A stretch of 64,000 nucleotides of DNA from the NCBI RefSeq assembly GCF_001424345.1, contig NZ_LMPF01000024.1:1-64000 (forward strand). The letters are read 5' to 3'. The notes under the pieces were generated by a model. That model made no database searches. It was not told the DNA's origin and saw only the letters and a program-made list of their open reading frames with translations. Shown here one piece after another: positions 53,608 through 62,607 of the stretch; the stretch's first letter is position 1, and every line of letters begins with the position of its first letter. The position numbers and the translations under genes are program-made. Source of the DNA: Burkholderia sp. Leaf177. Lineage in GTDB: Bacteria > Pseudomonadota > Gammaproteobacteria > Burkholderiales > Burkholderiaceae.

Positions 53608-56205
53608 TTAATGCACGACGCGATCGAACACCAGCTCGCCGTCGCGGACATCGACAGGAATCACATCCTTCGGGCCGAACTTGCCGGCGAGTATCAGCTT
53701 CGCGACCGGGTTCTCGATCTGCTGCTGGATCGCGCGCTTCAACGGCCGCGCGCCGAACACCGGGTCGTAACCCACCTTGCCGATCAACTCGAGCGCCGCG
53801 TCCGATACATCCAGCTGCATCTCCAGCTTCGCGAGCCGTTCATGCAAGCGCTGCAACTGGATCTTCGCGATCGACTGAATGTTGCTGCGGTCGAGCGAAT
53901 GGAACACCACAACGTCATCGATACGATTCAAGAACTCCGGCCGGAAGTGCAGCTTGACCTCTTCCCAGACAGCGTCCTTCACGGCTTCGTGCGGCTCGCC
54001 GACCATCGATTGAATCACATGCGAGCCAAGATTCGATGTCATCACGATCACCGTATTCTTGAAGTCCACGGTGCGCCCTTGTCCGTCGGTCATGCGGCCG
54101 TCGTCGAGCACTTGCAGTAATACGTTGAACACGTCCGGATGCGCTTTTTCGATTTCATCGAGCAGGATCACGCTGTACGGCTTCCGACGCACGAGCTCGG
54201 TCAGATAACCGCCCTCTTCATAACCCACGTATCCCGGCGGCGCGCCGATCAAACGCGCGACGCTGTGCTTCTCCATGAACTCGCTCATGTCGATACGGAT
54301 CAGATGGTCCTCCGAATCGAACAGGAACGCGGCGAGCGCCTTGCACAACTCGGTCTTGCCCACGCCCGTTGGCCCGAGGAACAGGAATGAACCATACGGA
54401 CGATTCGGATCGGACAGGCCAGCGCGCGAACGGCGGATTGCATCGGAGACAGCGCCAATTGCTTCATCCTGCCCAATCACGCGTTCATGCAACTTGGACT
54501 CGATCTGCAAAAGCTTGTCGCGCTCGCCCTGCATCATGCGCGATACCGGAATGCCGGTCGAGCGCGACACGACTTCCGCAATCTCCTCGGCGCCCACTTG
54601 CGTGCGCAGCAAACGCGGCCGCGTCGGATTGGTCTGCTCGGCGGTTTCGGCTTGCGTCACCTGCTTCAACTGCGCCTCGAGCCCGGGCAACTTGCCGTAC
54701 TGCAACTCGGCCACTTTTTCGAGCTTGCCTTCGCGTTGCAACCGCACGATATCCGCGCGCACCTTCTCGATCTCTTCCTTGAGCGTCGCGCTGCCCTGAA
54801 CAGCAGCTTTTTCCGCCATCCAGATTTCCTCGAGATCGGAATATTCGCGATCGAGCCGCTCGATTTCTTCCTCGATCAATTGCAGGCGCTTTTGCGATGC
54901 TTCGTCCTTCTCCTTCTTGACCGCTTCACGCTCGATCTTCAACTGGATCAAACGACGATCGAGCCGGTCCATTTCTTCGGGCTTCGAATCGATTTCCATC
55001 TTGATGCGCGACGCGGCTTCATCGATCAGATCGATGGCCTTGTCCGGCAGGAAGCGGTCCGTGATATAGCGATGCGACAATTCCGCCGCCGCGACGATCG
55101 CCGGATCGGTGATCTCGACGCCGTGATGCAGCTCGTACTTTTCCTGCAAGCCGCGCAGAATCGCGATGGTCGCTTCCACCGACGGTTCATCCACGAGCAC
55201 CTTTTGGAAACGGCGTTCGAGCGCGGCGTCCTTCTCGATGTACTTGCGGTATTCGTCCAGCGTGGTCGCACCGATGCAATGCAGCTCGCCGCGCGAGAGC
55301 GCCGGCTTCAGCATGTTGCCCGCGTCCATGGCGCCTTCGGCCTTGCCGGCGCCGACCATCGTATGGATTTCATCGATGAAAACGATGGTCTGCCCTTCGT
55401 CCTTCGCGATGTCGCTGAGCACGGCCTTGAGCCGCTCCTCGAATTCCCCGCGATACTTCGCGCCGGCCAGCAACGCGGCCATATCGAGCGAAAGCACGCG
55501 CTTGCTCTTGAGCGATTCCGGCACTTCGCCGTTCACGATCCGCTGCGCAAGACCTTCCACGATGGCGGTCTTGCCCACGCCTGGTTCGCCGATCAATACC
55601 GGATTGTTTTTCGTCCGGCGTTGCAGGATCTGGATGGAACGGCGGATTTCGTCGTCGCGTCCAATCACCGGATCGAGCTTCCCGGCGCGAGCGCGCTCGG
55701 TCAGGTCGACGGTGTATTTCTTCAGCGCGCCACGCTGGCTTTCGGCGTCCTGGCTATGAACCTGGCCACCGCCGCGCACGGTGTTGATCGCGGCTTCGAG
55801 CGCCTTGCGCGTCAGGCCGTGCTGCTTGGCGAGACGGCCGGCATCGCCTTTATCGTCGGCGACTGCGAGCAGGAACATTTCGCTCGCGATGAACGTGTCG
55901 TTGAGCTTTTGCGCTTCCTTGTCCGCGCTGTTCAACAGTCCGGCGAGCTCGCGGCTGACCTGGACGTTGCCGTCCGTGCCCTGCACTTGCGGCAAACGGG
56001 CCATCGCGTCTTTCAACGCGGTTTCGAGCGCCTGAACCTGCACGCCGGCCTGCGAGAGCAGCGAGCGCGCGGAACCGTCCTGTTGTGCAATCAGCGCAGC
56101 AAGCAGATGAACCGGTTCGATGTATTGATTGTCATTGCCGACGGCGAGACTTTGCGCGTCGGCTAGTGCTTCCTGAAACTTCGTAGTGAGCTTGTCGATT
56201 CTCAT
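53608..56205 (-). CDS. clpB: ATP-dependent chaperone ClpB
   Basis: Hexameric AAA+ disaggregase that with DnaK rescues heat-aggregated proteins. 865 residues: N domain (MRIDKLTTKFQEALADAQ), NBD1 with Walker A GEPGVGKT (~residue 206) and Walker B IVFIDEIHTM, the coiled-coil middle domain (~400-530), and NBD2 with GPTGVGKTELCKALA (~608). ATG 56205 is fixed by GGAGGT 9 bases upstream; in-frame ATG 56286 would add 27 residues. A sigma-32-like promoter lies just upstream. Confidence 0.98.
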   Translation of the reverse strand: MRIDKLTTKFQEALADAQSLAVGNDNQYIEPVHLLAALIAQQDGSARSLLSQAGVQVQALETALKDAMARLPQVQGTDGNVQVSRELAGLLNSADKEAQKLNDTFIASEMFLLAVADDKGDAGRLAKQHGLTRKALEAAINTVRGGGQVHSQDAESQRGALKKYTVDLTERARAGKLDPVIGRDDEIRRSIQILQRRTKNNPVLIGEPGVGKTAIVEGLAQRIVNGEVPESLKSKRVLSLDMAALLAGAKYRGEFEERLKAVLSDIAKDEGQTIVFIDEIHTMVGAGKAEGAMDAGNMLKPALSRGELHCIGATTLDEYRKYIEKDAALERRFQKVLVDEPSVEATIAILRGLQEKYELHHGVEITDPAIVAAAELSHRYITDRFLPDKAIDLIDEAASRIKMEIDSKPEEMDRLDRRLIQLKIEREAVKKEKDEASQKRLQLIEEEIERLDREYSDLEEIWMAEKAAVQGSATLKEEIEKVRADIVRLQREGKLEKVAELQYGKLPGLEAQLKQVTQAETAEQTNPTRPRLLRTQVGAEEIAEVVSRSTGIPVSRMMQGERDKLLQIESKLHERVIGQDEAIGAVSDAIRRSRAGLSDPNRPYGSFLFLGPTGVGKTELCKALAAFLFDSEDHLIRIDMSEFMEKHSVARLIGAPPGYVGYEEGGYLTELVRRKPYSVILLDEIEKAHPDVFNVLLQVLDDGRMTDGQGRTVDFKNTVIVMTSNLGSHVIQSMVGEPHEAVKDAVWEEVKLHFRPEFLNRIDDVVVFHSLDRSNIQSIAKIQLQRLHERLAKLEMQLDVSDAALELIGKVGYDPVFGARPLKRAIQQQIENPVAKLILAGKFGPKDVIPVDVRDGELVFDRVVH

Positions 56206-56234
56206 AGTGCGACCTCCAAATCGGGATGCATTCA

Positions 56235-56262
56235 AAATGAGGCGCGATCCGGCACTTTCAAG
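56235..56262 (-). promoter_or_regulatory. Sigma-32 (RpoH) heat-shock promoter of clpB
   Basis: On the minus strand CTTGAAA (56262-56256) is separated by 13 bases from CCTCATTT (56242-56235). This matches the RpoH consensus CTTGAAA-N13/14-CCCCATNT, with one mismatch in the -10 element. It sits about 30 bases before the clpB start codon. Confidence 0.85.
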
Positions 56263-56386
56263 CGCTTCGGTGCCCGAAAACGACAATTTTCTGGATAAAT
56301 CGTCAAATCGGGCACGTGACGGCGTTTGGCGGAATTGAAGCTCGGGAGGACGGATTAACGGCGCATCGGCGCGCGCCGGAATTGGA

Positions 56387-56896
56387 TCAAACCTGACTTC
56401 GACCTGCGTTCTGGCCAGATCCGCTTGCGTCCGTTTTTATGGACGGCATGAACCGCACGATGCCGAGCAAACCGGCCAGTTCATCCGCCGGCGACGCCAG
56501 ATCGCCTATGGTATGCCGATCGAGCTCGGCAAGAAAAGCATCGCGCGCGGCCGCAAACACGCCTTTCAGCTGGCAATGCGACTGAATCACACAATGCCGA
56601 TGCGCTTCGTTGTCCCCGGCGAAGCAACCGACGATGGAGAAGTCGTTCTCCGTCTTGCGCACCACTTCGCCAATGGTCAGAAGCGGCGTTCGAGGGTCGA
56701 GCCTCAGGCCGCCGTTACGGCCCCGAAGCGTCTCCACCCAGCCCAGTTCGCCGAGGCGTTGCACCACTTTCATCAAGTGGTTCTTGGAGATCCCGTAGGC
56801 CTCCGAGATTTCCTGAATCGTCGCCAGTCCTTCAGGCCGAACGGCGAGATACAGCATGACGCGCAGGGAATAATCGGTGTAATCGGTTAGTCGCAT
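56387..56896 (-). CDS. nsrR: Rrf2-family nitric-oxide-sensing repressor NsrR
   Basis: 169 residues: winged helix-turn-helix (ATIQEISEAYGISKNHLMKVVQRL, residues ~25-48) and three iron-sulfur cysteines, C91, C102 and C108, in VGCFAGDNEAHRHCVIQSHC. The last two are spaced as in E. coli NsrR; the first gap is longer. NsrR loses its cluster when NO binds and derepresses detoxification genes. It diverges from a truncated haemoglobin gene, a sensible target. The C-terminal ~25 residues are non-conserved. Confidence 0.9.
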   Translation of the reverse strand: MRLTDYTDYSLRVMLYLAVRPEGLATIQEISEAYGISKNHLMKVVQRLGELGWVETLRGRNGGLRLDPRTPLLTIGEVVRKTENDFSIVGCFAGDNEAHRHCVIQSHCQLKGVFAAARDAFLAELDRHTIGDLASPADELAGLLGIVRFMPSIKTDASGSGQNAGRSQV

Positions 56897-57379
56897 TAGG
56901 GTAGTCGCGTAGGGCCGCGTGTTCGGTCGCGTTGTTCAGTCGCACTTTGATTGCATTGGATGGCGCATCAGCGCGATAAACGACGCGTTGGCAGCGCTGG
57001 TGTTTTGTCGATCGCGCGCCAGTTCTGGTCGGGCACGCACGCGCGACGCCCCCGTGGCGCAGCGGTGCAAGGCGGATTGAAGTGCCGGAGCCGGCATGCG
57101 TGTGTCCGGACTCGACGTGTGCTTCATCTGTTGCCGCGGCAACCCGTCGCTCTTGACAACGGCGGTTTCAGGCCTGGACGTCGACTATCATGGGACGCGC
57201 ACAGGCGAGAAAAAGGTGAAATTGCATTTCACGGCATGGCCGCTATTCTGCGACATATTTTCAGTTAATTCACTTTTCTTCGAAATCGTCTTGTTATCAG
57301 GCCAGGCGCGCGGATAAAGGGCCGGTTCGGAAACGCCTTTAAAATCCGCCGTATTCATTGCAGCAAAAGCATTCAATCC
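56897..57379. promoter_or_regulatory. Divergent nsrR / truncated-haemoglobin control region
   Basis: 483 bases without a convincing gene. GTGAAAT (57216-57222) and ATTTCAC (57226-57232), separated by TGC, form a perfect 7-3-7 inverted repeat in an AT-rich stretch about 150 bases before the haemoglobin start, containing TGCATTT like known NsrR half-sites. Further AT-rich sequence (57245-57300) probably holds the haemoglobin promoter. Confidence 0.5.
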
Positions 57380-57928
57380 ATGATCGATTCCACGACACAA
57401 TCCGACCCGACGAGCCGCATTTCGCAGCCGAACGAAGAGAATATCCGCGAATTCGTCGAGGTGTTCTACGCACGCGTCGATGAAGATCCGCTGCTCGGTC
57501 CGATCTTTTCACGCGAGCTGACAGGACGCTGGGACGCGCATTTCGCGAAGATGACGACTTTCTGGTCGAGCCTCGTGCTCGGGACGAAGGACTATCGGGG
57601 CAATGTTCAGGAGGCGCATCGGCCGCTCGGTGATATTGAGCCGCAGCATTTTGCGCGCTGGCTCACGCTGTTCCTCGATACCGTCGAATCCCGCTACGAA
57701 CCGGCCGCTGCCGTCCAGTTCATGGAACCGGCGCTGCGCATTGCGCAAAGCCTGCAGTTGAGCAAGTTTGGCTGGGATTATCGGATTCCCGAAGCGCAGG
57801 CCGCGCTGCTGGATTCGCTCAAGCGCCTGCGCAGAGGCGAGCGCGAGCCATCAGCCGATCTCCCCGACAGGAGCGGCGCAACGCCGTTTCCGGTGGATGT
57901 GGCAGGCGTGGATAGCAGCAAGTCCTGA
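57380..57928 (+). CDS. Group III truncated haemoglobin
   Basis: 182 residues with the 2-on-2 globin fold of group III (NIREFVEVFYARVDEDPLLGPIF, WDAHFAKMTTFWSSLVLG). The proximal haem histidine is likely H80 in EAHRPLGDI, matching the KKHLDLP position of Campylobacter Ctb. A ~50-residue C-terminal tail (RLRRGEREPSADLPDRSG) extends past the globin core. Such proteins bind O2 and NO and probably detoxify NO. No clear ribosome site precedes ATG 57380. Divergence from nsrR suggests NO-inducible control. Confidence 0.87.
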   Translation: MIDSTTQSDPTSRISQPNEENIREFVEVFYARVDEDPLLGPIFSRELTGRWDAHFAKMTTFWSSLVLGTKDYRGNVQEAHRPLGDIEPQHFARWLTLFLDTVESRYEPAAAVQFMEPALRIAQSLQLSKFGWDYRIPEAQAALLDSLKRLRRGEREPSADLPDRSGATPFPVDVAGVDSSKS

Positions 57929-57951
57929 GAGAGCGGACTTTTTCGCCACAT

Positions 57952-58416
57952 TTAATGTGACTCGATGCCCCATCGAGCGCGCGCGGCATCGTCCGACTCG
58001 CGGGCATCGACCCATTTCTCGCCGCGTTCTGTCTTCTCTTTCTTCCAGAACGGCGCCTGCGTTTTAAGGTAATCCATCACGAACGCGCACGATTCAAACG
58101 CTTCCGCGCGATGCACGGCGGTCGTCGCCACCAACACGATCTGATCGAGCGGTAACAATTTTCCCACCCGATGCACAATCAGCACGTCCGAACCCGGCCA
58201 GCGCTCACGCGCCTGCGCGGCTATCGCTTCCAGCGCCTTTTCGGTCATGCCGGGGTAATGTTCCAGCTCCATCGTCTGGACGGTCTGGCCTTCGTTCAGA
58301 TCCCGGACCGTGCCAATAAAACATGCCACCGCGCCGACCTTGGGGTTATCGGCACGTAGCGCGGCGACTTCGGCGCTGATGTCGAAATCAGCTTCCTGCA
58401 CGCGGATTCGGGTCAT
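57952..58416 (-). CDS. moaE: Molybdopterin synthase catalytic (large) subunit
   Basis: Forms molybdopterin from cyclic pyranopterin with sulfur carried by MoaD. 154 residues with the MoaE pattern (ACFIGTVRDLNEG, ELEHYPGMTEKALEAIA, HRVGKLLPLDQIVLVATTAVHR) and active-site lysines in FWKKEKTERGEKWV. One base separates its start from the moaD stop, so the genes are coupled. Last of the moeA-moaD-moaE unit. Confidence 0.97.
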   Translation of the reverse strand: MTRIRVQEADFDISAEVAALRADNPKVGAVACFIGTVRDLNEGQTVQTMELEHYPGMTEKALEAIAAQARERWPGSDVLIVHRVGKLLPLDQIVLVATTAVHRAEAFESCAFVMDYLKTQAPFWKKEKTERGEKWVDARESDDAARARWGIESH

Positions 58417-58417
58417 C

Positions 58418-58675
58418 TCAGCCGCCCGTGACCGGAGGAAAGAACGCGACTTCGCAGCCGTCCGTAATGCGCCGCGACGGGTCTGTCATCTCGTGATTAC
58501 ACGCCATGCGCAACGACCGTCCTTCGGCAAGCGTTTCAGCCCACACGCCGCCACGCGCGCGCAGCCAGGCGCGAACATCGCCAACGTTGGCCACGCCGTC
58601 CGGCACGTCCACGCTTTCATTCGCCACTCCGAGCGCCTCGCGCACGCTCGCAAAAAAACGCAACTCGACTTTCAT
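58418..58675 (-). CDS. moaD: Molybdopterin synthase sulfur carrier (small) subunit
   Basis: Ubiquitin-like sulfur carrier; its C-terminal Gly-Gly (FFPPVTGG) is thiocarboxylated and donates sulfur in MoaE. 85 residues from ATG 58675 (MKVELRFFASVREALG), which has AAGG upstream. A TTG 12 bases earlier (58687), overlapping the moeA stop, is a possible alternative. Sits between moeA and moaE. Confidence 0.94.
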   Translation of the reverse strand: MKVELRFFASVREALGVANESVDVPDGVANVGDVRAWLRARGGVWAETLAEGRSLRMACNHEMTDPSRRITDGCEVAFFPPVTGG

Positions 58676-58683
58676 GATTACCT

Positions 58684-59946
58684 TCAACGCATCAGTTCTG
58701 AAAACGGAATAAAACGTACGATTTCGCCGGCCTGAATGGCGTGATCCGGAGGGTTATCGATCAATCCATCGCCCCATACCGTCGATGTCAGCACGGCCGA
58801 GCTTTGATTTGCGAACACGTCGAGTCCACCGGCGTTATTCACGCGCGCTCGCAGGAATTCGTTGCGGCGATCGCCCTTTTTCTGCGTGAAATCCGCCCGC
58901 ATGGAATACACGCGCGGTTCGGTCGACGCAACGCCGGCAAGGCGCAGAACAAACGGCCGGACGAACAGCAGGAATGTGCAGAAACTCGATACCGGATTTC
59001 CCGGCAAGCCGATAAAAAACGCCTCATCGGTTTGCTGGGACGTGTCACGCCGGACCGCGCCGAACGCGAGCGGTTTGCCGGGTTTCATCGCTATTTGCCA
59101 CATGGCGATGCGACCTTCGGCTTCCACGGCGGGTTTCACGTGATCTTCCTCTCCCACCGATACCCCGCCGCACGTGAGGATCAGGTCGTGATCGCGCGCC
59201 GCGCGGCGCAGCGTTTCGCGCGTCGCGTCCAGCCGGTCCGGCACGATGCCGAAGTCCGTCACCTCGCAGCCGATTGCGGCGAGCAACGCACGCAAGGTGT
59301 ATCGGTTCGAGTTGTAGATTGCGCCCGGGCGCAGCGGCTCGCCCGGCGTGGTGAGTTCGTCGCCGGTGAAAAAGACGGCAACGCGCACCCGGCGTACAAC
59401 GTCCAGCGCAGCGCATCCCACCGATGCCGCCAGCCCCAACGCCTGCGGCGTCAGCCGCGTCCCGGCGGCCAGGATCACGGAACCGCTACGAATATCGGCA
59501 CCTTGCTGGGTGATCCACTCGCCTTCCGATGGCGCCTGCGTGAAGGTCGCGCCGGAATCGTCTGCCCGAACCATTTCCTGCATCACGATGGCGTCCGCGC
59601 CCGGCGGCACCGTCGCACCCGTGAAAATTCGCGCAGCCGTTCCGGCGGCCAGCGGTTCGGCCGCGGCGCCGGCGGGAATTCGCTGCGAAACGGGCAGCGT
59701 CACGCCGCTCGCCTCCGAAGCTCGAACCAGGTCGGCCGCCCGCACGGCGTAACCGTCCATGGAACTCGTGCGCATGGGCGGCACGTCCAGCGGAGACACG
59801 ACGTCGGCGGCGAGCACGCGGCCGAGCGCGTTAAATCCGTCGACGCTTTCCGTGCCGTCCACTCGTTGGGCGGCCGCGAGCAAGGTGGCGAGTGCGTCGG
59901 CGGTGGACAACATCGGCGGGCGTGAAGCGGCGGGCGTGGTGGACAT
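58684..59946 (-). CDS. moeA: Molybdopterin molybdenumtransferase MoeA
   Basis: Inserts molybdate into adenylated molybdopterin. 420 residues: N-terminal domains I-II (PLDVPPMRTSSMDGYAVRAADL), the catalytic domain III related to MogA (FFTGDELTTPGEPLRPGAIYNSN, LTCGGVSVGEEDHVKPAVEAEG) and the C-terminal beta domain. Start ATG 59946; it heads the moeA-moaD-moaE operon. In several Burkholderia genomes thrC lies just upstream, whereas here a divergent NUDIX gene does. Confidence 0.96.
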   Translation of the reverse strand: MSTTPAASRPPMLSTADALATLLAAAQRVDGTESVDGFNALGRVLAADVVSPLDVPPMRTSSMDGYAVRAADLVRASEASGVTLPVSQRIPAGAAAEPLAAGTAARIFTGATVPPGADAIVMQEMVRADDSGATFTQAPSEGEWITQQGADIRSGSVILAAGTRLTPQALGLAASVGCAALDVVRRVRVAVFFTGDELTTPGEPLRPGAIYNSNRYTLRALLAAIGCEVTDFGIVPDRLDATRETLRRAARDHDLILTCGGVSVGEEDHVKPAVEAEGRIAMWQIAMKPGKPLAFGAVRRDTSQQTDEAFFIGLPGNPVSSFCTFLLFVRPFVLRLAGVASTEPRVYSMRADFTQKKGDRRNEFLRARVNNAGGLDVFANQSSAVLTSTVWGDGLIDNPPDHAIQAGEIVRFIPFSELMR

Positions 59947-60163
59947 CGGCGAATAAGGTTAGTGACCGTGAAAATGAGCGGCGAGAAAAAAGCGCCGCGT
60001 CCGGAAGAGATATTGTAGCTAGATGCAGGCTAGCAAGAAGCGCGCGTCCACTTTCGTCCGATCCGGGCCCATCGGCCATCTGCGCCGGATTCGAGTCTTT
60101 GTCCGCATCCGCGCGTCCCGGCCTCGGTGATACACTCGCACGACACTTTCAGACTTTTCCCCT

Positions 60164-60709
60164 ATGAAATTTTGCTCCGTCTGCGGCCACGAAGTCAGCC
60201 TGCTCGTCCCTCCCGGCGACAACCGCGAACGTTTCGTTTGCGGCAACTGCGGCACGGTGCATTATCAGAATCCGCGCAACGTAGTCGGGACCGTGCCGGT
60301 CTGGGACGACAAGGTCTTGCTGTGCCGTCGCGCGATCGAACCGCGCTACGGCTACTGGACGCTGCCCGCAGGTTTCATGGAGATGAACGAGACCACCAGC
60401 GAAGGCGCCTCGCGCGAGACGCTCGAGGAAGCCGGCGCGCGCGTCGAGATCCAGAGTCTGTTCACGCTGCTGAACGTGCCGCACGTGCATCAGGTGCATC
60501 TGTTTTATCTGGCGCGTTTGCTCGACCTCGACATAGATGCAGGCGAGGAAAGTCTCGAAGTCAAGCTTTTCGATGAAAGCGAGATTCCCTGGGACGAGAT
60601 CGCGTTCCCGACCGTCGGCCAGACGCTGCGCTTTTTCTTTGCCGATCGCGCCGCCGGCACTTATTCGCTGCACACCGGCGACATCTTCCGCTCACTGCGC
60701 GAAGGCTGA
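60164..60709 (+). CDS. NUDIX hydrolase with N-terminal zinc ribbon
   Basis: 181 residues. Cysteines C4, C7, C26 and C29 form a zinc ribbon, as in NADH pyrophosphatases and related NUDIX proteins. The NUDIX box is complete: G70-x5-E76-x7-R84-ETLEEAG (GFMEMNETTSEGASRETLEEAG). It probably cleaves a nucleoside diphosphate derivative such as NADH or ADP-ribose; the short form lacks the rest of NudC, so the substrate is unsure. Fifteen bases before aat, on the same strand. Confidence 0.9.
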   Translation: MKFCSVCGHEVSLLVPPGDNRERFVCGNCGTVHYQNPRNVVGTVPVWDDKVLLCRRAIEPRYGYWTLPAGFMEMNETTSEGASRETLEEAGARVEIQSLFTLLNVPHVHQVHLFYLARLLDLDIDAGEESLEVKLFDESEIPWDEIAFPTVGQTLRFFFADRAAGTYSLHTGDIFRSLREG

Positions 60710-60724
60710 GCGCCGCCCCGCATC

Positions 60725-61468
60725 ATGGTTCCATGGCTCGCATCCGACGATCCGTTCCCTCCCGTCGAGCGCGCGCTCGGCGAGGCGAGCGGCGCGCCCG
60801 GTTTGCTCGCGGCCAGCGCCGAATTGCAAAGCACACGCCTGGTGGATGCGTATCAGCACGGCATTTTCCCTTGGTATTCCGATGGCCAGCCGGTTCTCTG
60901 GTGGAGTCCGGACCCGCGCATGGTCCTGATTCCAAAAGAATTCAAAGTCTCCGATTCGCTGCGCAAAACGCTTCGGCGCGTATTGCGGGATGCCGCGTGG
61001 GAAATCCGCGTCGACCACGATTTTGCCGGCGTGATGCGCGCATGCGCCCAGACGCCGCGCGAAGGCCAGCGCGGCACGTGGATCACGGCGGATATCGTGG
61101 AGGCGTATTCGTCGTTGCATCGCGAAGGCCGCGCGCACAGTATTGAAACCTGGTTCGAGGGCACGCGTGTCGGCGGCCTTTATGGCGTTTCGTTCGGGCG
61201 AATGTTTTTCGGCGAATCCATGTTCGCGCATCGCACCGATGCCTCCAAAATCGCGCTCGCGGCGCTCGTCGGACACTTGCGCCACCATAAAATAGAGATG
61301 ATAGACTGCCAGCAGAATACGTCGCATCTGGCGTCGCTGGGCGGCCGTGAGATCACGCGGAAGACTTTTTTGAGACATCTGCGCGACGCCGTGTTCGAGC
61401 CGCCGATACCCTGGCAGTTCGACAAGTCCGTGCTCGTGGCGCTGTCCGGCGTGCGAGCGGAGAGCTGA
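60725..61468 (+). CDS. aat: Leucyl/phenylalanyl-tRNA-protein transferase
   Basis: N-degron enzyme: adds Leu or Phe from charged tRNA to proteins with N-terminal Arg or Lys, marking them for ClpS-ClpAP. 247 residues with the Aat signatures (YQHGIFPWYSDGQPVLWWSPDPRMV, GLYGVSFGRMFFGESMFA, SLGGREITRKTF). Start ATG 60725. Together with bpt downstream it gives both bacterial leucyl-transferases side by side. Confidence 0.96.
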   Translation: MVPWLASDDPFPPVERALGEASGAPGLLAASAELQSTRLVDAYQHGIFPWYSDGQPVLWWSPDPRMVLIPKEFKVSDSLRKTLRRVLRDAAWEIRVDHDFAGVMRACAQTPREGQRGTWITADIVEAYSSLHREGRAHSIETWFEGTRVGGLYGVSFGRMFFGESMFAHRTDASKIALAALVGHLRHHKIEMIDCQQNTSHLASLGGREITRKTFLRHLRDAVFEPPIPWQFDKSVLVALSGVRAES

Positions 61469-61605
61469 GATGGACGATCATCGGTCAAGATGCGTCAGAA
61501 GCATTTTTACCCGGCAACACCGCGAGAGAACCGCAGCTTGTCCGACCCTTGATACAACGGGCCTGCAAGCGGGACAGACAGACGCTTAGAACGAGAGCTG
61601 CCAAC

Positions 61606-62475
61606 GTGACTCACCCCAATGAGCTGCCGCTTTCACCGCTTTCGGCGTTGCAATTCTATGCAACGGCGCCGTATCCCTGCAGCTATCTCGATGGGCGCAT
61701 CGCGCGCTCGCAGGTTGCAACGCCCAGTCACCTGATCAATTCCGACGTCTATACCGAACTCGTCAAGGCCGGTTTCCGGCGCTCGGGCGTATTCACCTAC
61801 CGGCCTTATTGCGATGGCTGCCGTGCGTGTGTTCCGGTGCGCCTGCCTATCGATGGATTCAAACCCAACCGCACCCAGCGGCGCGTCTGGAAACAGCACG
61901 GCGATCTGGTGGCGAGCGTGGCGCCGCTTCACTACGACGAAGAACATTACGCGCTCTACATGCGCTACCAGTCGGCGCGGCACGCGGGCGGCGGCATGGA
62001 TCGCGACAGCCGCGATCAATACGAGCAATTCCTGCTGCAAAGCCGGATCAACTCGCGCCTGGTGGAGTTTCGCGAGCCGGTGATAGCGTCTGCAGACTCG
62101 GGCACGGAGAGCGGTGACGGCAAATCGAACACCGATCCCCCCGCGAAAGGCGTGCTGCGCATGATCAGCATGATCGACATTCTGGGCGATGGCTTGTCGT
62201 CGGTGTATACGTTCTTCGAGCCGGACATGCCGCACACGAGCTTCGGCACGTACAACATCCTGTGGCAAATCGAGCAGGCGCGCAGCCTCGACCTGCCCTA
62301 TGTGTATCTCGGCTACTGGATTCGCGAAAGCGAAAAAATGGCGTACAAGGCGAATTTCCGGCCGCTCGAAGGTTTGATCGACGGCCGCTGGGACTTGCTT
62401 GATCCCGTCACGATGCACTCCGCCGGAACGCCGCCGATGCCCGGCAAGATGGCCGCGGACAAACCGCGCCGCTGA
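61606..62475 (+). CDS. bpt: Aspartate/glutamate leucyltransferase (arginyl-tRNA-transferase-like)
   Basis: Adds leucine to proteins with N-terminal Asp or Glu, feeding the ClpS-ClpAP pathway. ~289 residues. The N-terminal part carries the cysteine-rich CSYLDGRIARSQ and CDGCRACVPVRLP segments, followed by the GNAT-like transferase domain (YQSARHAGGGMDRDSRDQYEQF, YVYLGYWIRESEKMAYKANF). A Ser/Asp/Gly-rich insertion of ~25 residues (around SADSGTESGDGKSNTD) is unusual and looks like a surface loop. Start is probably GTG 61606 (VTHPNELPLSPL); ATG 61549 is possible. Confidence 0.93.
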   Translation: MTHPNELPLSPLSALQFYATAPYPCSYLDGRIARSQVATPSHLINSDVYTELVKAGFRRSGVFTYRPYCDGCRACVPVRLPIDGFKPNRTQRRVWKQHGDLVASVAPLHYDEEHYALYMRYQSARHAGGGMDRDSRDQYEQFLLQSRINSRLVEFREPVIASADSGTESGDGKSNTDPPAKGVLRMISMIDILGDGLSSVYTFFEPDMPHTSFGTYNILWQIEQARSLDLPYVYLGYWIRESEKMAYKANFRPLEGLIDGRWDLLDPVTMHSAGTPPMPGKMAADKPRR

Positions 62476-62607
62476 AGCCAAGGTTTTGCAAGAACGAATC
62501 CAGCGCATTTTTCCGTCAAATTGAACGTTTCGACACAGCTTTGCAGCCGCCGCCACCAAAGCCGTTAAAATGGCGCGTCTCAATTTTCGCCGTTCCGGCC
62601 TCTCCTC

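Noticed and set aside
54487..56166. 559-codon plus-strand frame opposite clpB
   Set aside because: Exactly antisense to clpB coding frame; no family features.
57096..57317. 73-codon plus-strand frame in the nsrR-globin gap
   Set aside because: No ribosome site or family pattern; spans the palindrome and AT-rich promoter-like region.
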